The notes under the pieces are model-generated. The model saw only the letters and a program-made list of their open reading frames with translations, searched no databases and was not told the origin of the DNA. From Epinephelus fuscoguttatus (lineage: Eukaryota > Chordata > Actinopteri > Perciformes > Serranidae), in assembly GCF_011397635.1 (NCBI RefSeq), contig NC_064770.1, positions 28,723,603 to 28,787,602 of the forward strand: a stretch of DNA of 64,000 nt, in the 5' to 3' direction. Shown here piece by piece: positions 1 to 10,146 of this stretch (positions are counted from its first letter, which is position 1; every line of letters starts with the position of its first letter). A program made the translations under genes and the position numbers.

Positions 1-359
1 ACCGCCACACATTTCTCAAGGGTCATAATTGACGTTTAAGAGGGATTGCTTCTGTGTGAGTCCTGCAAAGTGTATTTTAAACATTGACAATACAATGTGG
101 TCTTGCACAGAGGGTTGAGTTAAGACATCATTAGCTTAGAAGTAATATTTTTCTTTCCTTATTTTGCTTACATAAGTTTCCTTAATTCGCAGAAAAGAAT
201 GTAACTTTTCACAAAACTTCAACTTGAACTTAAAAATAAAAGGGAGTAAAGTGCAATTTTATTTCATGATTTTAACATTTTACTGTAAAAAGGTATTGAA
301 TGTAGTAAATTCTGAGAAGAAAGAGTACAAAATACTGACCACGCAACATATCAGGCAAA

Positions 360-415
360 GGTTTTTGTATGACCATGTGCCAATGTGTAATGTGATATGT
401 GGTAATACAAAAACC
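360..415 (+). pseudogene. DH relic with no coding core (two RSSs back to back)
   Basis: A 5' RSS (nonamer ggtttttgt 360-368, 12-bp spacer, heptamer caatgtg 381-387) abuts directly a 3' RSS (heptamer-like taatgtg 388-394, 12-bp spacer 395-406, nonamer acaaaaacc 407-415). No D coding bases lie between the heptamers. The sister copy at 1701-1770 has the same flanks with a 14-bp core. The unit therefore looks like a D segment that lost its core, and it cannot contribute residues to CDR3. Confidence 0.6.
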
Positions 416-1700
416 TGTCCTGAGCTGAACTGAGGCCCAGAGTCACTAATATTTACAAAACCAGGCCATTTCCTAAATGTATTAGACACTAAAGAAGGTG
501 ATATACAATGGAATAGTGGAAGGGTTTTGTTTTGTTTTCAGTTTAATCTTGAAAACCTAAGAAAAGCTCTTTTTTTGTCACACAGAGATAACATATTTCA
601 CACACTGGAAGACAATATAATGTTTTTCACTCACATTAGGTGGATGTAATGTGTTCAGGGTTTTACTGTAGAGTGTACTTTTCATTTCTTTATCTGTCAT
701 ATTTAGCACTAACATTTGATTTTAGTGAGAGCTGTCACTACTTCTATACCGAGGCATACTTCCACCCAAACTTTGGATGACAAGCCTGAAACTCCTGTCA
801 GAGCCTCTGGATCTTGTTTAATGCTACAGTAGTTTTGCTTTTGCCATTTGTGGTTTTACTGCACATATATCAACAGTATTTATATTTGTTTGTTTTATTG
901 TGTCATTATCACAATTTGACCATTTTCAGGAGCGTACAACAAGAACACATTTTGAAAATAGTAAGAGAAGTGAAGTAAAGTTCTGCACTGCTTATTCTTG
1001 TCACGGATTAAATCTTAACATAACTTGTTAAACAAAGGCGAGACTTTCAGCTGCCTGTAGGTGTCCAATAAAAGTCCCCTGAGGAAAATCAAAGATGTTT
1101 AAAGGTACACTACATAGGGTTGTCGGTTACTGTTTGTGAACAAGCCAAAGAGTGTGAGTAAAGCCAACCCCAGAAGCACTCTCGTTTGGCGCTATATTTG
1201 TTTTTGCACGCTGTTTCTCTTGGACACCTGCTTTCCTGACACCTGGTGCTACCTTTTATGAAGCACTAACCTCACCTGAGCGCTGGTATTGCCATGCACG
1301 TCCCAAACACAGAAAATCAGAAGGAATAAAATACAGGCAGAAGGCAAGGTCTCTGCAGAAAAATACCCGCCACACATTTCTCAAGGGTCATAATTGATGT
1401 TTAAGAGGATTGTTCTGTGTGAGTCCTGCAAAGTATATTTTAAACATTGGCAATAAAATGTGATCTTGCAGAAAGGGTTGGGTTAAGACATCATTAGCTT
1501 ACAAGTAATATTTTCATTCCTTAATTCATGAGAAAATAATGTACATTTTCTCAAAACTTAAACTTAAAAATAAAATTGAGTAAAAGTGATTTTTTTTTCA
1601 ATTTCATTTCCTGATTTTAACATTTTACTGTAAAAAGGTACTGAATGTAGTCAATTCTGAGAAGAAAGAGTACAAAATACTGACCACCATATCAGGCAAA

Positions 1701-1770
1701 GGTTTTTGTATGAGCATGTGCCAATGTGTACCCAGGGCTGGCCACAGTGATATGTGGTAATACAAGAAAC
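1701..1770 (+). other. ighd-seg: DH segment (core 1729-1742) with 12-RSS on both sides
   Basis: The 5' RSS is ggtttttgt (1701-1709), a 12-bp spacer and caatgtg (1722-1728). The core is the 14 bases at 1729-1742 (tacccagggctggc). The 3' RSS is a consensus cacagtg (1743-1749), a 12-bp spacer and acaagaaac (1762-1770). Twelve-spacer signals on both sides are the defining layout of DH segments and pair with the 23-spacer signals of VH and JH found in this window. The 5' heptamer has one change from cactgtg. It is the best candidate for a usable D here. Confidence 0.75.
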
Positions 1771-2301
1771 CTGTCCTGAGCTGAAACTGAGGCCCAGAGT
1801 CACTAATATTTACAAAACCAGGCCATTTCTAAATGTATTAGACACTAAAGAAGGTGATATACAATGGAATAGTGGAAGGGTTTTTGTTTTTGTTTTACAT
1901 TTAATCTTGAAAACTGAAGAAAAGCTCTTTTGTCACACAGAGATAACATATTTCACACACTGGAAAACAATATGAATTTTTTCACTCACATTACTGGATG
2001 TAATATATTTCAGGTTTTACTGTAGAGTACTTCACAACATTTCATCCTTTATCTGTCAGATTAACATTCAGTTTTTAACAGCCTAGACCAAAGTGGTTGT
2101 CAGACCTTTGTCGCTCTGAAGCAAAGGCTAAACATCACCAATGTGTGAGAACTGTGATGTTTAAAAAACACAGAAAAAATATGTTTTAAAACGTACCATT
2201 AAAAATAAAATGGAAAGAAAAACTAGAATGCTGTTTTATGATTCCCTCTGCTCAGAAGCTACATGCAGTACATAATACTAGCAATGCAACATATTAGGCA
2301 A

Positions 2302-2362
2302 AGGTTTTGTATAGCATGTAGCACTGTGAGGAGCTAGCCTGATATATGGTAATACAAAAACC
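2302..2362 (+). pseudogene. Degenerate DH-like segment
   Basis: The 5' side shows aggttttgt (2302-2310), an 11-bp spacer and a perfect cactgtg (2322-2328). The 3' side keeps the 12-bp spacer (2342-2353) and the nonamer acaaaaacc (2354-2362), but the heptamer position (2335-2341, tagcctg) is unlike cacagtg. Flanking sequence resembles the two DH units upstream. It is probably an older DH copy whose 3' heptamer has decayed. Confidence 0.5.
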
Positions 2363-5339
2363 TGTCTTTACTAAACTGAAGCAAAAAGTCACTGTGTTGA
2401 AAAGTTCCTTAAGTCACTAGATTCTAAAAAAAATGTCATATTCAATGGACAAGTGGAAGGATATATTGAATTAATGTGGAATGTTGTTTTTTTATTACAT
2501 TAACTATTTACTTCCCATTACTTTAAATGTACTCCTATACCTACAAACATAGTTTTAAAGTCAAATACAGTTCCAGACTTAATCAGACATACTGCAGGAA
2601 ACAAATGAAAATGTGTGTACATGTTGGACTTGTGGTTATTAACATCCTTATTGGTTGATATTTATGTAACACAGAGGAAACTATCACTACAACAGGTGCT
2701 TCGCATCCAGTTAACAAACGGAAACTTTAGACTGAGAACCAAAGGCTCAGACAGCAGCACTGGTAACACATGATAATATATTACACAAAGTCAGGCTGGA
2801 GAACCTGCATTTTTTAGTTTTCAACAGAAAGATGATAATACATAAAATTAAATTCTAACTGAAAACACTTCTTTCTTGTTTTTTTACAGCACAGCATAAT
2901 GTGAACCAGTAGCCTGCATATTAGTATTAGTATTAGTGTTAGTATTAGTTAGTTAATAGTATGAGGGGTATATATAATAAGGCTGTGTTCACACTGCAGG
3001 TAAATCAGATTCTATAAGACAGACTGTCCACACGGACACCACCCTGCCACCAGCCCATGGCATTTTGCATGATTTCAGGGCCACGTAAACATTCAAATAA
3101 GACCCAATTGAGCAAAAGCCTACTACCAGCTAGCAGCTCTGTGAGGCTGTATTTAGGTACAGCTGTGCTTTGAGCTAAACACCTGGGTCAGCATGCTAAC
3201 ATGCTCATAATGTCAATACTTTCACGTTAATGTTTAGCAGCTGCTAATGAGTAGTTAATGAGGTCCTAGTGGCTAATCATGAGGGCCCTACGTGCACAAT
3301 AGTTACTAATTATGCTAAAGTTGCCATGTGCATAATCTGTATCACCACATGATCAAAGTTGAGACTGACAAGTGGACAATACCAACATACATATTACACT
3401 CTGTCATCATATATGACAAAAATTACGGAAATTAAGCTTTCAATGCTGCATGTATAGTATAGTTTATTCATAGTTTCTTTCAGGGGCTTTGTAATCCAGT
3501 CTTGAACTATATTTTACTTGTATATTGGACTGACTTCCTGCCCAGGCTACATACAGTATAAATAAACATAAAGAGAAGCCTGGTTTGTCTTTAAGCTTGT
3601 TTTTCACTAAAAAGGCATGTTTCTAAAAAATAATGAGATCTAAATAACCAAAATGCTGTTTTCTGCCTAACATTTAGTTGGAGGTTTTATGGATCATAAC
3701 CAACCAGAAACTGCATCTGGTAATACGTCCATCGCTTTACAGTATAATGTCAGCTGTGTAGACAGAGCTCCTGAATGTATGACTGTTAAGTTAAGACAAG
3801 CCACAGTAATTGTGAATATTTAAGCCTGGACCAGCGATGGACTGCAGCTGTCTCATATGCTGTGCTGCATGTTTACAAGTCATACTCTTTTGTTACAAAA
3901 TGCGATTCATTTTTAATAAAGCCTGATTTAAATTTCTGTATAAGACCAGTTTATTTAGTCTATTAGCAATAGACAATTTCTAATCATGCATTGATCCAGT
4001 TCATCATAACACCTCTAAAATTATCACAAATACAATGATCTCTAGGGCTAAAGCTGAAGAACTTTCCTGCAACATTGAAAAATCATCTCAGTTTATGATG
4101 GATTGTGTCTTTAAAATTTGTATTTTCTTTTGTATCAATATAACATAAGGCAGCCAGAATAATGTACACTGTTGTGCAGACTTGAATTAAACACATAAGC
4201 ATATTTCCTGTTGCATACTTAAAAAAAGTGAGGGAATCAACATCACAATACAATACCTGATTGTTGCCCACATTAAATGTTAAATAAAACAAATCCACCT
4301 TATATTCAAACAAATTAAATGAAGAAGAAATTTTAATATTCATCAGCTGCTTTAAAAAACTAATGTGCAGCTGTTTTTAATTTTTTTATTTCACAGTTAG
4401 TCAGCAGTTAGTGATTTTTTAGTTCAAACATCTTTATGTTAACATTTTTTAGTTAGTTAGTGCTCTGTTTATAAATGCAGTTAGATAACGCCTATCACTC
4501 TAAGACAAAAAGACACCTGATCATGTTTGCCCGTATCTAGAACCTGCTGTGTCACAATGACAATGTTCTGGCTGCTTTCTTTTTTCTGCTTTTCAGCACA
4601 CACCAGTTGTTATCTTTTGTCACTTTTTTTTCTGAAACGATCATTCGCACAACTGTCCAGTGTTTTAAATGTAATGCAGTTGAATTTATTTACAGTTTGC
4701 TGTCTATGTATTCAGTTTTAAATCACATGTCAAAGCATCAATGTTCTAATAATGACTAACAGTTGAAATCAAATCTACATAGCAGCTAACATTGGACTGC
4801 CCTCGACTATTAGCCTGCAATCATGTGCAGTAAATCATCACGTCTCAGTTTAGTTATGCAACATGTGTGTCTTTAAAATTTGTATTTTCTTTTGTTCTAG
4901 ATCATAACATTCCATTACCTTCAAGCAGCCAAACATAAGTTAAAGCCTGTACATCAGATTAGTCTTGATATAGTGACGATGTGAGACTGTGAATTAAACA
5001 GCAAGGTATAAGGCTTTTCATAGTGCATACTGAGTATTAAAACTAGTGGTGGAATCAATAAATAGTTTTACAATATGTTTTGAAAAATAATGAAGTATAC
5101 TGCAAGACAATTTTCAATACTGCAAATCTGTGTAACAAATCAATAGTCCATACCCATTGGTAGCTTCGTCACCTTCTGCCTATTGCAATCCTCAATGCCT
5201 ATGTACAGTTTTACATAGATTGACCACGTCAGTGAGTAGAAAAATGTGGGTCAGACAGAATGACTGACTGACAGAATGACACACTGACAGTTTCCGTGAT
5301 TATGTACAGCATACCATAACATGACTTAGTCATACCAAA
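2363..5339. other. Non-coding D-J interval, no gene seen
   Basis: AT-rich DNA without convincing ORFs or further RSS pairs. It contains a short attagt microsatellite at about 2922-2950. Small open frames at 4083-4343 and 4527-4721 have no recognisable domain and no splice context. Confidence 0.6.
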
Positions 5340-6010
5340 AAACGAAAAACAAAAAACATTGGGCCACAGGGGGAGCCACAGCGATCGGTCGCATTTTAGC
5401 CACTTTTATGCATTTTTTTGTTGTTATAGTGCCACCCAGTTGCCAATTAGAGTTAAATTTCTCCAGTCACCTCGAGGCGTCCTGTTCTACATATCTACCA
5501 AGTTTAGTAAAAATTGATATGGCACATAGGCCAAGATAATAAATTAGCTCTGTAGCGCCCCCATTTTGTTTGATGGGGTCAATAATGGAGGGGTCCCCTC
5601 AGATTATGTGTGGTCATATGCCTACAAAGTTGCATGGTGATCAGTGAAACCCTTGAGATGTTATACACCTTTATGTGATGAGCCACGCCCTCCACAATAT
5701 TCATTGCCTTATAGAAGCTCAGTTTTAGTAAGTTTTCCAACTTTTGCCAAGAGGGAACTTTAGATATTGGTCCCTAGATTATGTTCACCGAGTTTCATGC
5801 AGATCGGTCATGAGATATGCCCATTCAAAGCTTGCAATTTCAATCGGTTGCTATAGCACCCCCCTTTGGCCAATTGATGTAATATAGCTACATTCGCATC
5901 CTCCCATGACCCTCTACCACTGTGCCAAATTTCACATGGATTGACCAAGTCAGCGAGGAGAAACACATGGAATAGACACACAGACACACACACAGACAGA
6001 GTTTTCATCA
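5340..6010. repeat. Interspersed teleost-type repeat
   Basis: The phrases ccaagtttagtaaaaattga, gtttcatgcagatcggt and ccaaatttcacatggattga recur about every 150-250 bp, in the style of an abundant fish interspersed repeat. No coding potential is seen. The family was not identified. Confidence 0.45.
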
Positions 6011-6123
6011 CAGTAAAGATGTATTTATTCACTGCATTATGGTGTCAGGTTCACGGAATTTGGCAACTGAGATGAAACAATGCACAAAGAAGTGCATATA
6101 GTCTTAGCTAAGTACTTCTTTGA

Positions 6124-7188
6124 TGGCCACTTTATTAGGTGCACCTTGCTCGCACCTGTTGGACCCCTTTTACCTTCAGAACTGCCTTAATTCTTCATGG
6201 CATAGATTCAACAAGATGCTGCAAACATTCCTCAGAGATTCTGGTCCATATTGACATGATTACATAGGAAAAAGCAAGCACTCTCAAAATAAATACACTT
6301 GTAAGGTGCACGGCTAAAAACAATGAAAAAGAGAAAAAGGCCAGCGCTCTCAAATGTCCTTTTGGTAAGTTTAATAAACCAGCTGGTTTATTAAACTTAC
6401 CAAAAGGACATTTGAGAGTGCTGGTACAAAGGGGCCCAAAGTGTGCCAAGAAAATATCCCCCACACCGTTACACCACCACCACCAGCCTGAACCATTGAT
6501 ACAAGGCAGGATGGATCCATGCTTTCATGTTGTTTACACCGAATTCTGACCCTACCATCTGAATGTGGCAGCAGAAATCCAGACTCATCAGACCAGGCAA
6601 CGTTTTTCCAAACTTCTATTGTCCAGTTTTGGTGAGCCTGTGTGAACTGTAGCCTCAGTTTCCTGTTGTTAGCGGACAGGAGTGGCACCTGGTGTGGTCT
6701 TCTGCTGCTGTAGCCCATCTGCTTCAAGGTTTGACGTGTTGTTGGTTCAGAGATGGTCTTCTGCAGACCTTGGTTGTAACCAGTGGTTATTTGACTTCCT
6801 GTTGCCTTTCTATCATCTTGAACCAGTCTGGCCATTCTCCTCTGACCTCTGGCATCAACAAGACATTTTCACCCAGAGAACTGCTGCTCACTGGATATTT
6901 TCTCTATGTGGGACCATCCTCTGTAAACCCTAGAGATGGCTGTGTGTGAAAACCCCAGTAGATCAGCAGATTCTGAAATACTCAGACCAGCCCGTCTGAC
7001 ACCAACAACCATACCACGTTCAGAGTCACTTAAACCACCTTTCCATTCTGGTGCTCGGTTTGAACTTCAGCAGATCGTCTTGACCATGTCTACATGCCTT
7101 AAATGCATTAAGGTGCTGCCATGTGATTGGCTTATGAGCTATTTGCGTTAACGAGCCATTGAACAGGTGTCCATAATAAAGTGTGTCC
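6124..7188 (-). mobile_element. Tc1/mariner transposon relic, internally deleted
   Basis: Both ends carry a related inverted terminal sequence (cactttattaggtgcacct at the left; the reverse complement of aggtgtccataataaagtg at the right). On the - strand 6425-6835 encodes part of a Tc1 transposase: helix-turn-helix-like text with TISEPTTRQTLKQMGY, then VAWSDESGF, where the Asp is the second catalytic Asp of the DDE triad, and GGGGVTVWGIFSWH. The N-terminal part continues in broken frames up to about 7060. About 150 bp of unrelated DNA, including a palindrome, sits at 6264-6424 where the C-terminal third should be, so the element is inactive. Confidence 0.8.
6341..6424. repeat. 84-bp near-perfect palindrome
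   Basis: Arms 6341-6382 and 6383-6424 are reverse complements with one mismatch and no spacer (centre ccag/ctgg). It lies inside the gutted Tc1 element, at the right edge of the foreign insert. It would form a 42-bp hairpin stem. Confidence 0.9.
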
Positions 7189-7972
7189 AAGTGTAAAAAA
7201 TAAACCCAGCAATAAACTTAGTAACACTGGTAGCCATCAGGGATATAAAAGGAAGCTTTCATTAATATATAGGCTGACTTATATCTGTGGTGGCGTTAGC
7301 CGTTTTCTCCACGATGAGATCAGGATGATGAAGAATCAGGTGGTTATGTTTGTTGTGTTGCCTGTGAACTAAACTTGTAAGACAGTTCTTGCATATTGTG
7401 TGGTCTTCATCAATTTTGTTTGTCCCGTCAATTGTTAAAGGCGAAACCTGAAAGATGACCGCAAGTTAATTGGAGTAGGGACTCTGGTAAGAACTGGCGG
7501 GGGAATCTGTTCAGAGCAAAAGCAGGTTTAAAAAATATATTTAAATACTTGTGTATTGTGTAGTGACAGTGTATTGATATCACAAGAGGAAGTAATATGA
7601 TATATTCCTGTAATGACATTTTGTCCCATCTCTAATTAAAATGGACTAAAACACTGGATACCTCCAGGGTGGACAATACAGCTGATTGAAGTTGGTATGA
7701 TAATTCAAGTGAAGCGTAACAGAGCTCTACATCACTAAGTTATATCAAACTTAATAGTAATGCGGCTGAATCAAGGTCATGCTGCAGGAACTGGAGCTGA
7801 CACGAGGGTCTGATAAAGGGGAAGTGTTCACCAACCGTTGACAAACAGACCTCATTTTATGTAACCCAGACCACAGGAAATGAATATCTCAAGGGAAGTG
7901 GTTAATAAATATTACAGTGGGAATTGCTTAATCAGTGAAATGTGTCCTTTTCTTGCTTTAAACAACATTTTT
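7189..7972. other. Non-coding DNA upstream of JH1
   Basis: No gene, RSS or clear repeat seen. It ends at the JH1 nonamer. Confidence 0.5.
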
Positions 7973-8011
7973 GGTATTTGTATTAGAAGCAGATTGTAAT
8001 ATGTCACTGTG

Positions 8012-8062
8012 ACGGCTACTTTGACTACTGGGGGAAAGGAACACAAGTCACAGTGACTTCTG
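8012..8062 (+). CDS. ighj1: JH1 segment, intact
   Basis: The 23-RSS is ggtatttgt (7973-7981), a 23-bp spacer and cactgtg (8005-8011). The coding part reads GYFDYWGKGTQVTVTS, with the invariant WGxG motif, and ends in one phase-1 base before a gtgagt donor at 8063. That base plus cc from Cmu1 gives an Ala codon. It encodes the end of CDR3 and FR4. Nothing here is defective. Confidence 0.9.
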
Positions 8063-8303
8063 GTGAGTAATAATCAAACGTATTTCCAGTGAAAACAATT
8101 AAACATTTTTCTGTTTTTTTTTTTAATTAAAATTGTGTTGATTTTACTGCACTTAAAGTGGGATCTAGTTTGCAGCAAAAACAAGAGCTCAGGCTAAATG
8201 TTAGGCATAATCAGTGGTTTACTGAACAAGTACAATCATTTATTAGATGTTAGACGCTGCAAGATATTTTTGTACTAAAGCGCAATTGAAATCTATCACT
8301 GTG

Positions 8304-8348
8304 ACTTGGACTACTGGGGAAAAGGAACAACCGTGACCGTCACATCAG
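8304..8348 (+). CDS. ighj2: JH2 segment, intact
   Basis: The RSS is tatttttgt (8265-8273), 23 bp, cactgtg (8297-8303). It reads LDYWGKGTTVTVTS with donor gtaaaa at 8349. It is the shortest JH of the set (45 nt), lacking two codons of the CDR3 part. The splice phase matches Cmu1. Confidence 0.88.
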
Positions 8349-8491
8349 GTAAAAAATAGCTTTATTTGTCTTCATATTGAAAGTGTAGTATTTATACTTT
8401 TTAATAGAACATATTTAGACCTCGGTGGCATCAACTGCATCTTTAAGGTGCTTGTTTTTGTATGTTGGATGTATTGACATATGACACTGTG

Positions 8492-8542
8492 ACGATGCTT
8501 TTGACTACTGAGGGAAAGGCACGACTGTCACAGTCACATCTG
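8492..8542 (+). pseudogene. ighj3: JH3 segment with stop at the invariant Trp
   Basis: The RSS is good (tgtttttgt 8453-8461, 23 bp, cactgtg 8485-8491) and the donor gtaagc is intact. The frame fixed by the splice phase reads DAFDY-stop-GKGTTVTVTS: codon 8509-8511 is TGA where JH1, JH2 and JH6 have TGG. Any VDJ join to it in the productive frame would stop in FR4. It can still recombine, so it would act as a decoy. Confidence 0.85.
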
Positions 8543-8863
8543 GTAAGCCACTTTTATTTTTCTTTCACTGTTGTTTACGTTTTGATTTAAACACAGAATT
8601 GGTATTTTTTGAGAGATCAAGTTGTGACACCTTGCAGTTCTTTCCTTTCTGGGATACTGTATGTTAAATGTGTCGTAATTGGTGGACTCGATCCAAATTT
8701 CGGTTGTGAAAATCAGGTTTTGTTCCATTTTCTGAATCCTTATTTCCAAAAACCAAGGTTAATATGTTGTAGGGTAGATTTTCAGAAAATAACCGACTAT
8801 GGACAGTGTAGATATTAGGGAACAGGTTTTTGTATGCAGTGGTTGGTAATTTGTTGAACTGTG

Positions 8864-8914
8864 ACTACGGTTTTGACTACTGAGGAAAAGGCACCACGGT
8901 CACCGTCACCTCAG
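8864..8914 (+). pseudogene. ighj4: JH4 segment with stop at the invariant Trp
   Basis: The RSS has a consensus nonamer ggtttttgt (8825-8833), a 23-bp spacer and heptamer aactgtg (8857-8863; the three bases next to the coding end are conserved). It reads YGFDY-stop-GKGTTVTVTS, with TGA at 8881-8883 at the same codon as in JH3. Donor gtatgt follows at 8915. Confidence 0.85.
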
Positions 8915-9211
8915 GTATGTAATCTTAATATTTCTGATTAGAGAAGAAATTTTGTAATCCCATTACTACAATATTTATTAAAAGTTTCATGTCATCACAA
9001 CTGTTGGCCGGTAATAAGAAAGCCAACGGTGTTCTGTAGCCTGACAAAGAATATACAAACTATTAAGTTCAGGTGGAACTTAGGTCTATTGACGGGGACA
9101 TATTTTATTTTGATTTTATCTGGTGCTGATAACAAATTGTATGACATGAAGTAATGGGATATTACGGTAATGAGTTTTTGTGAGAAGTGTGAATTGGCTC
9201 TCTTAACTGTG

Positions 9212-9266
9212 ACAACTGGGCTTTCGATTACTGGGGAAAAGGCACCATGGTAACAGTGTCATCAGG
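9212..9266 (+). pseudogene. ighj5: JH5 segment with shifted splice donor
   Basis: The RSS is agtttttgt (9173-9181), 23 bp, aactgtg (9205-9211). Coding reads NWAFDYWGKGTMVTVSS without a stop. Other JHs end TCA G/GT, but here the sequence is TCA GG/GTAGAT: the only GT donor is one base late, so the exon is 55 nt and joins Cmu1 out of frame, unless a GG donor were used. Probably nonproductive. Confidence 0.7.
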
Positions 9267-9575
9267 GTAGATTTGTACTGTTTAAAATCTACAGCAGGAT
9301 ATTTTTCCTTTTAAAATTTCATGTTTAAATTCATTTCTAAACGTGTCAAGTCTCACTTCAAAAGTAAAACGTTTTAATACAGTATGTACTGTGAAAAGTC
9401 AAACAGCAATATTCTCAGTAGGACACACTGGTGTATTTTATGGCTAAGTATATTCTAGATTATTTAAGTGTATTGTATAAGTTAGTGGGTTCAATTAAAA
9501 ATCAAGGCAGACTTTTTGAGCGTGCCATTAGGTGTAGCCTTTTGATACTAACAGATAAGTAGATTCAGCACTGTG

Positions 9576-9631
9576 CTACTACACTGCTTTTGACTACTGG
9601 GGAAAGGGTACAATGGTAACTGTTTCATCAG
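9576..9631 (+). CDS. ighj6: JH6 segment, open, weak nonamer
   Basis: Heptamer cactgtg (9569-9575) is perfect, but the base run at the 23-spacer nonamer position (9537-9545, gccttttga) matches the consensus poorly. The frame reads YYTAFDYWGKGTMVTVSS, with donor gtaaga at 9632 in the right phase. It lies only 206 bp before Cmu1. The coding part is sound; recombination may be inefficient. Confidence 0.82.
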
Positions 9632-9837
9632 GTAAGAATTCTCTTTAATCTCGTACACAACTGCTGAATTTGGCATAAAGTAGTAATTTTAAAAGTTATC
9701 ACCTTCAATGTGCTTTTTACACTGCTGATCTACCCAACTGTCTTCTCAGTTTTAACTCATGCTTAGTTAAAAAAAATGTCTGTTATGTTGTTTTTAATTT
9801 TGGTAGTTTAATTACACGTATGTTTTTACTTTCTCAG

Positions 9838-10146
9838 CCACTCCAAATGCACCAACTGTGTTTCCTCTGATGCAATGTGGTTCTGGGACTGGAAACACGG
9901 TCACTCTTGGTTGCCTTGCCACCGGCTTCACACCCTCCTCACTGACCTACTCATGGAGCATAGTAAATGGGGCTGCCTTGACAGACTTCATTCAGTACCC
10001 TCCAGTACTGAAAGACAACCTTTATACTGGAATAAGTCAAGTCCAAGTGAGCAAACAGGACTGGGACGCCCTGAAATCCTTCAGATGTGATGTCACACAT
10101 ACAGCGGGAAATCAACATGTTATTATCGGGCCAGGGAAGCTCAATG
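9838..10146 (+). CDS. ighm: IgM constant domain Cmu1
   Basis: First constant domain of the mu chain; in teleosts it is also the first domain of delta chains through splicing to Cdelta1. Acceptor ttctcag at 9831-9837, donor gtaaaa at 10147; 309 nt, entry and exit phase 1. It starts ATPNAPTVFPLM. An extra N-terminal Cys (QCGSG) is at the place used for the light-chain disulphide. The domain Cys pair is TLGCLATGF and SFRCDVTH, with core Trp in TYSWSI. No secretion signal or switch region is expected or seen. Confidence 0.95.

Larger units (their letters stand above)
1..2040. repeat. Tandem duplication carrying DH segments
   Basis: The sequence starting at position 1 (ccacacatttctcaagggtc) starts again at about 1368, so a unit of about 1,366 bp is repeated. 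The second copy stays recognisable to about 2040 and then diverges. Each copy contains one DH-type RSS pair at the same relative place. A weaker third copy of the D neighbourhood lies near 2300. The window starts inside this array, so more D segments probably lie to the left. Confidence 0.8.

Noticed and set aside
6682-7151. + strand ORFs opposite the transposase
   Set aside because: Antisense shadows of the Tc1 relic; the - strand gives the recognisable transposase.
2440-7970. Further D segments or an IgT/IgZ (Ctau) cluster upstream of JH1
   Set aside because: No further paired RSSs and no constant-domain Cys-Trp-Cys pattern were found in this stretch; any Ctau would have to lie outside the window.
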